DNA from: Kosakonia sacchari
Lineage (GTDB): Bacteria; Pseudomonadota; Gammaproteobacteria; Enterobacterales; Enterobacteriaceae
Assembly: GCA_900109485.1 (NCBI GenBank)
Contig: FOAY01000010.1
Span: 27,271 to 91,270, forward strand
Direction: 5' to 3'
DNA length: 64,000 nt
This document shows positions 63,388-64,000 of the stretch, one piece after another (position 1 is the first letter of the stretch; each line of letters begins with the position of its first letter). A program made the position numbers and the translations under genes. A model generated the notes under the pieces. The model was not told where the DNA came from. It saw nothing but the letters and a program-made list of their open reading frames with translations, and did no database searches.

Positions 63388-63879
63388 GTGTCTGACTACC
63401 GCCGTTATTATGTACCGGGTGGTACATGGTTTTTCACTGTTAATCTGCGCGATCGCCGTAGCCATCTTCTTACTCGCCATATTGAGCAATTACGCCTTGC
63501 GACAATATCTGTAAAACGTCGCCGTCCCTTTCATATTAATGCTTGGGTGATCCTGCCTGAACATATGCACTGTATCTGGACGCTGCCGGAAAATGACTGG
63601 GATTTTTCTGCGCGGTGGCGGGAACTGAAAAAAACATTCAGCAAATCGTTGCAGATGAGCAGTATCTGGCAGCCACGTTTTTGGGAACATATGATTCGGG
63701 ATGAGGTGGATTACCGGAATCACATCGATTATGTCTATATCAATCCGCTAAAACACGGTTGGGTGAGGCAAGTAGCGCAGTGGCCATTTTCCACATTTCA
63801 TCGCGATGTCCGCGAAGGGCTTTACCCATACGATTGGGCGGGTGACGTTGAAGATCTGGATGCCGGAGAACGTCGCTAG
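63388..63879 (+). CDS. REP-associated tyrosine transposase (RAYT)
   Basis: A 163-residue TnpA_REP-type protein of the IS200/IS605-like Y1 HUH superfamily. The HUH pair is His59/His61 in LPEHMHCIW. Tyr115 in DYVYINPLKHG aligns with the catalytic Tyr of E. coli TnpA_REP, and GGTWFFTVNLRDRR is the family N-terminus. GTG start after AAGGAAAAGGAG. It is intact, with no frameshift. Flanked on both sides by REPs with GTAG feet, the known substrates of this family. It is a single-copy domesticated enzyme rather than an insertion sequence: no terminal insertion-sequence ends were found. Confidence 0.93.
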   Translation: MSDYRRYYVPGGTWFFTVNLRDRRSHLLTRHIEQLRLATISVKRRRPFHINAWVILPEHMHCIWTLPENDWDFSARWRELKKTFSKSLQMSSIWQPRFWEHMIRDEVDYRNHIDYVYINPLKHGWVRQVAQWPFSTFHRDVREGLYPYDWAGDVEDLDAGERR

Positions 63880-63884
63880 TCTTT

Positions 63885-63915
63885 TGCCCGGTGGCGCTGC
63901 GCTTACCGGGCCTAC
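63885..63915. repeat. REP downstream of the RAYT gene
   Basis: TGCCCGGTGGCGCTGCGCTT ACCGGGCCTAC is the second REP type in the same orientation as those at 63147 and 63266. It begins 6 bases after the transposase stop codon. Confidence 0.88.
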
Positions 63916-64000
63916 GATATGGCGGGGCATTGACGGAGTTGTGTAGGCCGGATAAGACGTAGTCGCCATCCGGCAACAGAAGCAACAGCGCAGGTTAAAT
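63916..64000. repeat. BIME unit, copy 3 (diverged, runs off the window)
   Basis: GGCGGGGCATTGACGGAGTT resembles the start of copies 1 and 2, followed by a first-type REP at 63943-63975 (GTAGGCCGGAT ... ATCCGGC). The window ends in CAGGTTAAAT, matching the bases that precede the second REP in copy 1, so the array continues to the right. Confidence 0.82.

Noticed and set aside
63047..64000. CRISPR array
   Set aside because: The repeats are palindromic REPs in alternating orientation with conserved linkers and no unique spacers of constant length; they are BIMEs.

Overview
The window is chromosomal DNA of a motile enterobacterium (family Enterobacteriaceae). Most proteins align almost residue for residue with Escherichia coli/Salmonella orthologues, and the gene order follows the E. 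coli flgA-pepT segment. The short REP palindromes and several extra genes resemble Citrobacter/Enterobacter/Kosakonia-type genomes. I cannot fix the genus from the sequence alone. No tRNA, rRNA, CRISPR array, prophage or classical insertion sequence was seen.

Region 1 (1-10.2 kb) is the flagellar flgBCDEFGHIJ operon (rod, hook, P- and L-rings, rod-capping muramidase), then flgKL (hook-filament junction) behind a near-consensus sigma-28 promoter. The first codons of divergent flgA lie at the left edge. Region 2 (10.2-19.1 kb) has an MFS exporter and divergent LysR regulator placed between flgL and rne, then rne with its long autoregulatory leader, rluC, a secreted alpha/beta hydrolase that E. 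coli lacks here, and yceF. Region 3 (19.2-29.8 kb) is the yceD-rpmF-plsX-fabH-fabD-fabG-acpP-fabF fatty-acid cluster, followed by tightly overlapping pabC-mltG-tmk-holB-ycfH.

Region 4 (29.8-39.5 kb) holds ptsG with CRP, Mlc and SgrS control sequences, the siderophore receptor fhuE, the hinT-ycfL-lpoB-thiK-nagZ-ycfP cluster, and ndh behind a perfect FNR box. Region 5 (39.7-53.0 kb) holds ycfJ, an unannotated small membrane protein, comR/bhsA, ldtC, mfd, ycfT, lolCDE (lipoprotein export), nagK and cobB.

Region 6 (53.1-57.6 kb) lies where E. coli has ycfZ between cobB and potD. Here it carries a MipA/OmpV-family outer-membrane protein translationally coupled to an OmpR-type response regulator and a sensor kinase, then a succinate-semialdehyde-type dehydrogenase. 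This is the most system-like accessory locus in the window. Region 7 (57.6-64 kb) is the potABCD spermidine/putrescine importer, divergent pepT, and a BIME/REP array with two near-identical 111-bp copies next to an intact REP-associated tyrosine transposase (RAYT).

Most of the window is conserved core genome. The candidates for novelty are the MipA/two-component locus, the RAYT-REP array, the 51-residue membrane protein, the MFS/LysR pair, the secreted hydrolase, and oddities such as the potA start codon and the altered PlsX tail.
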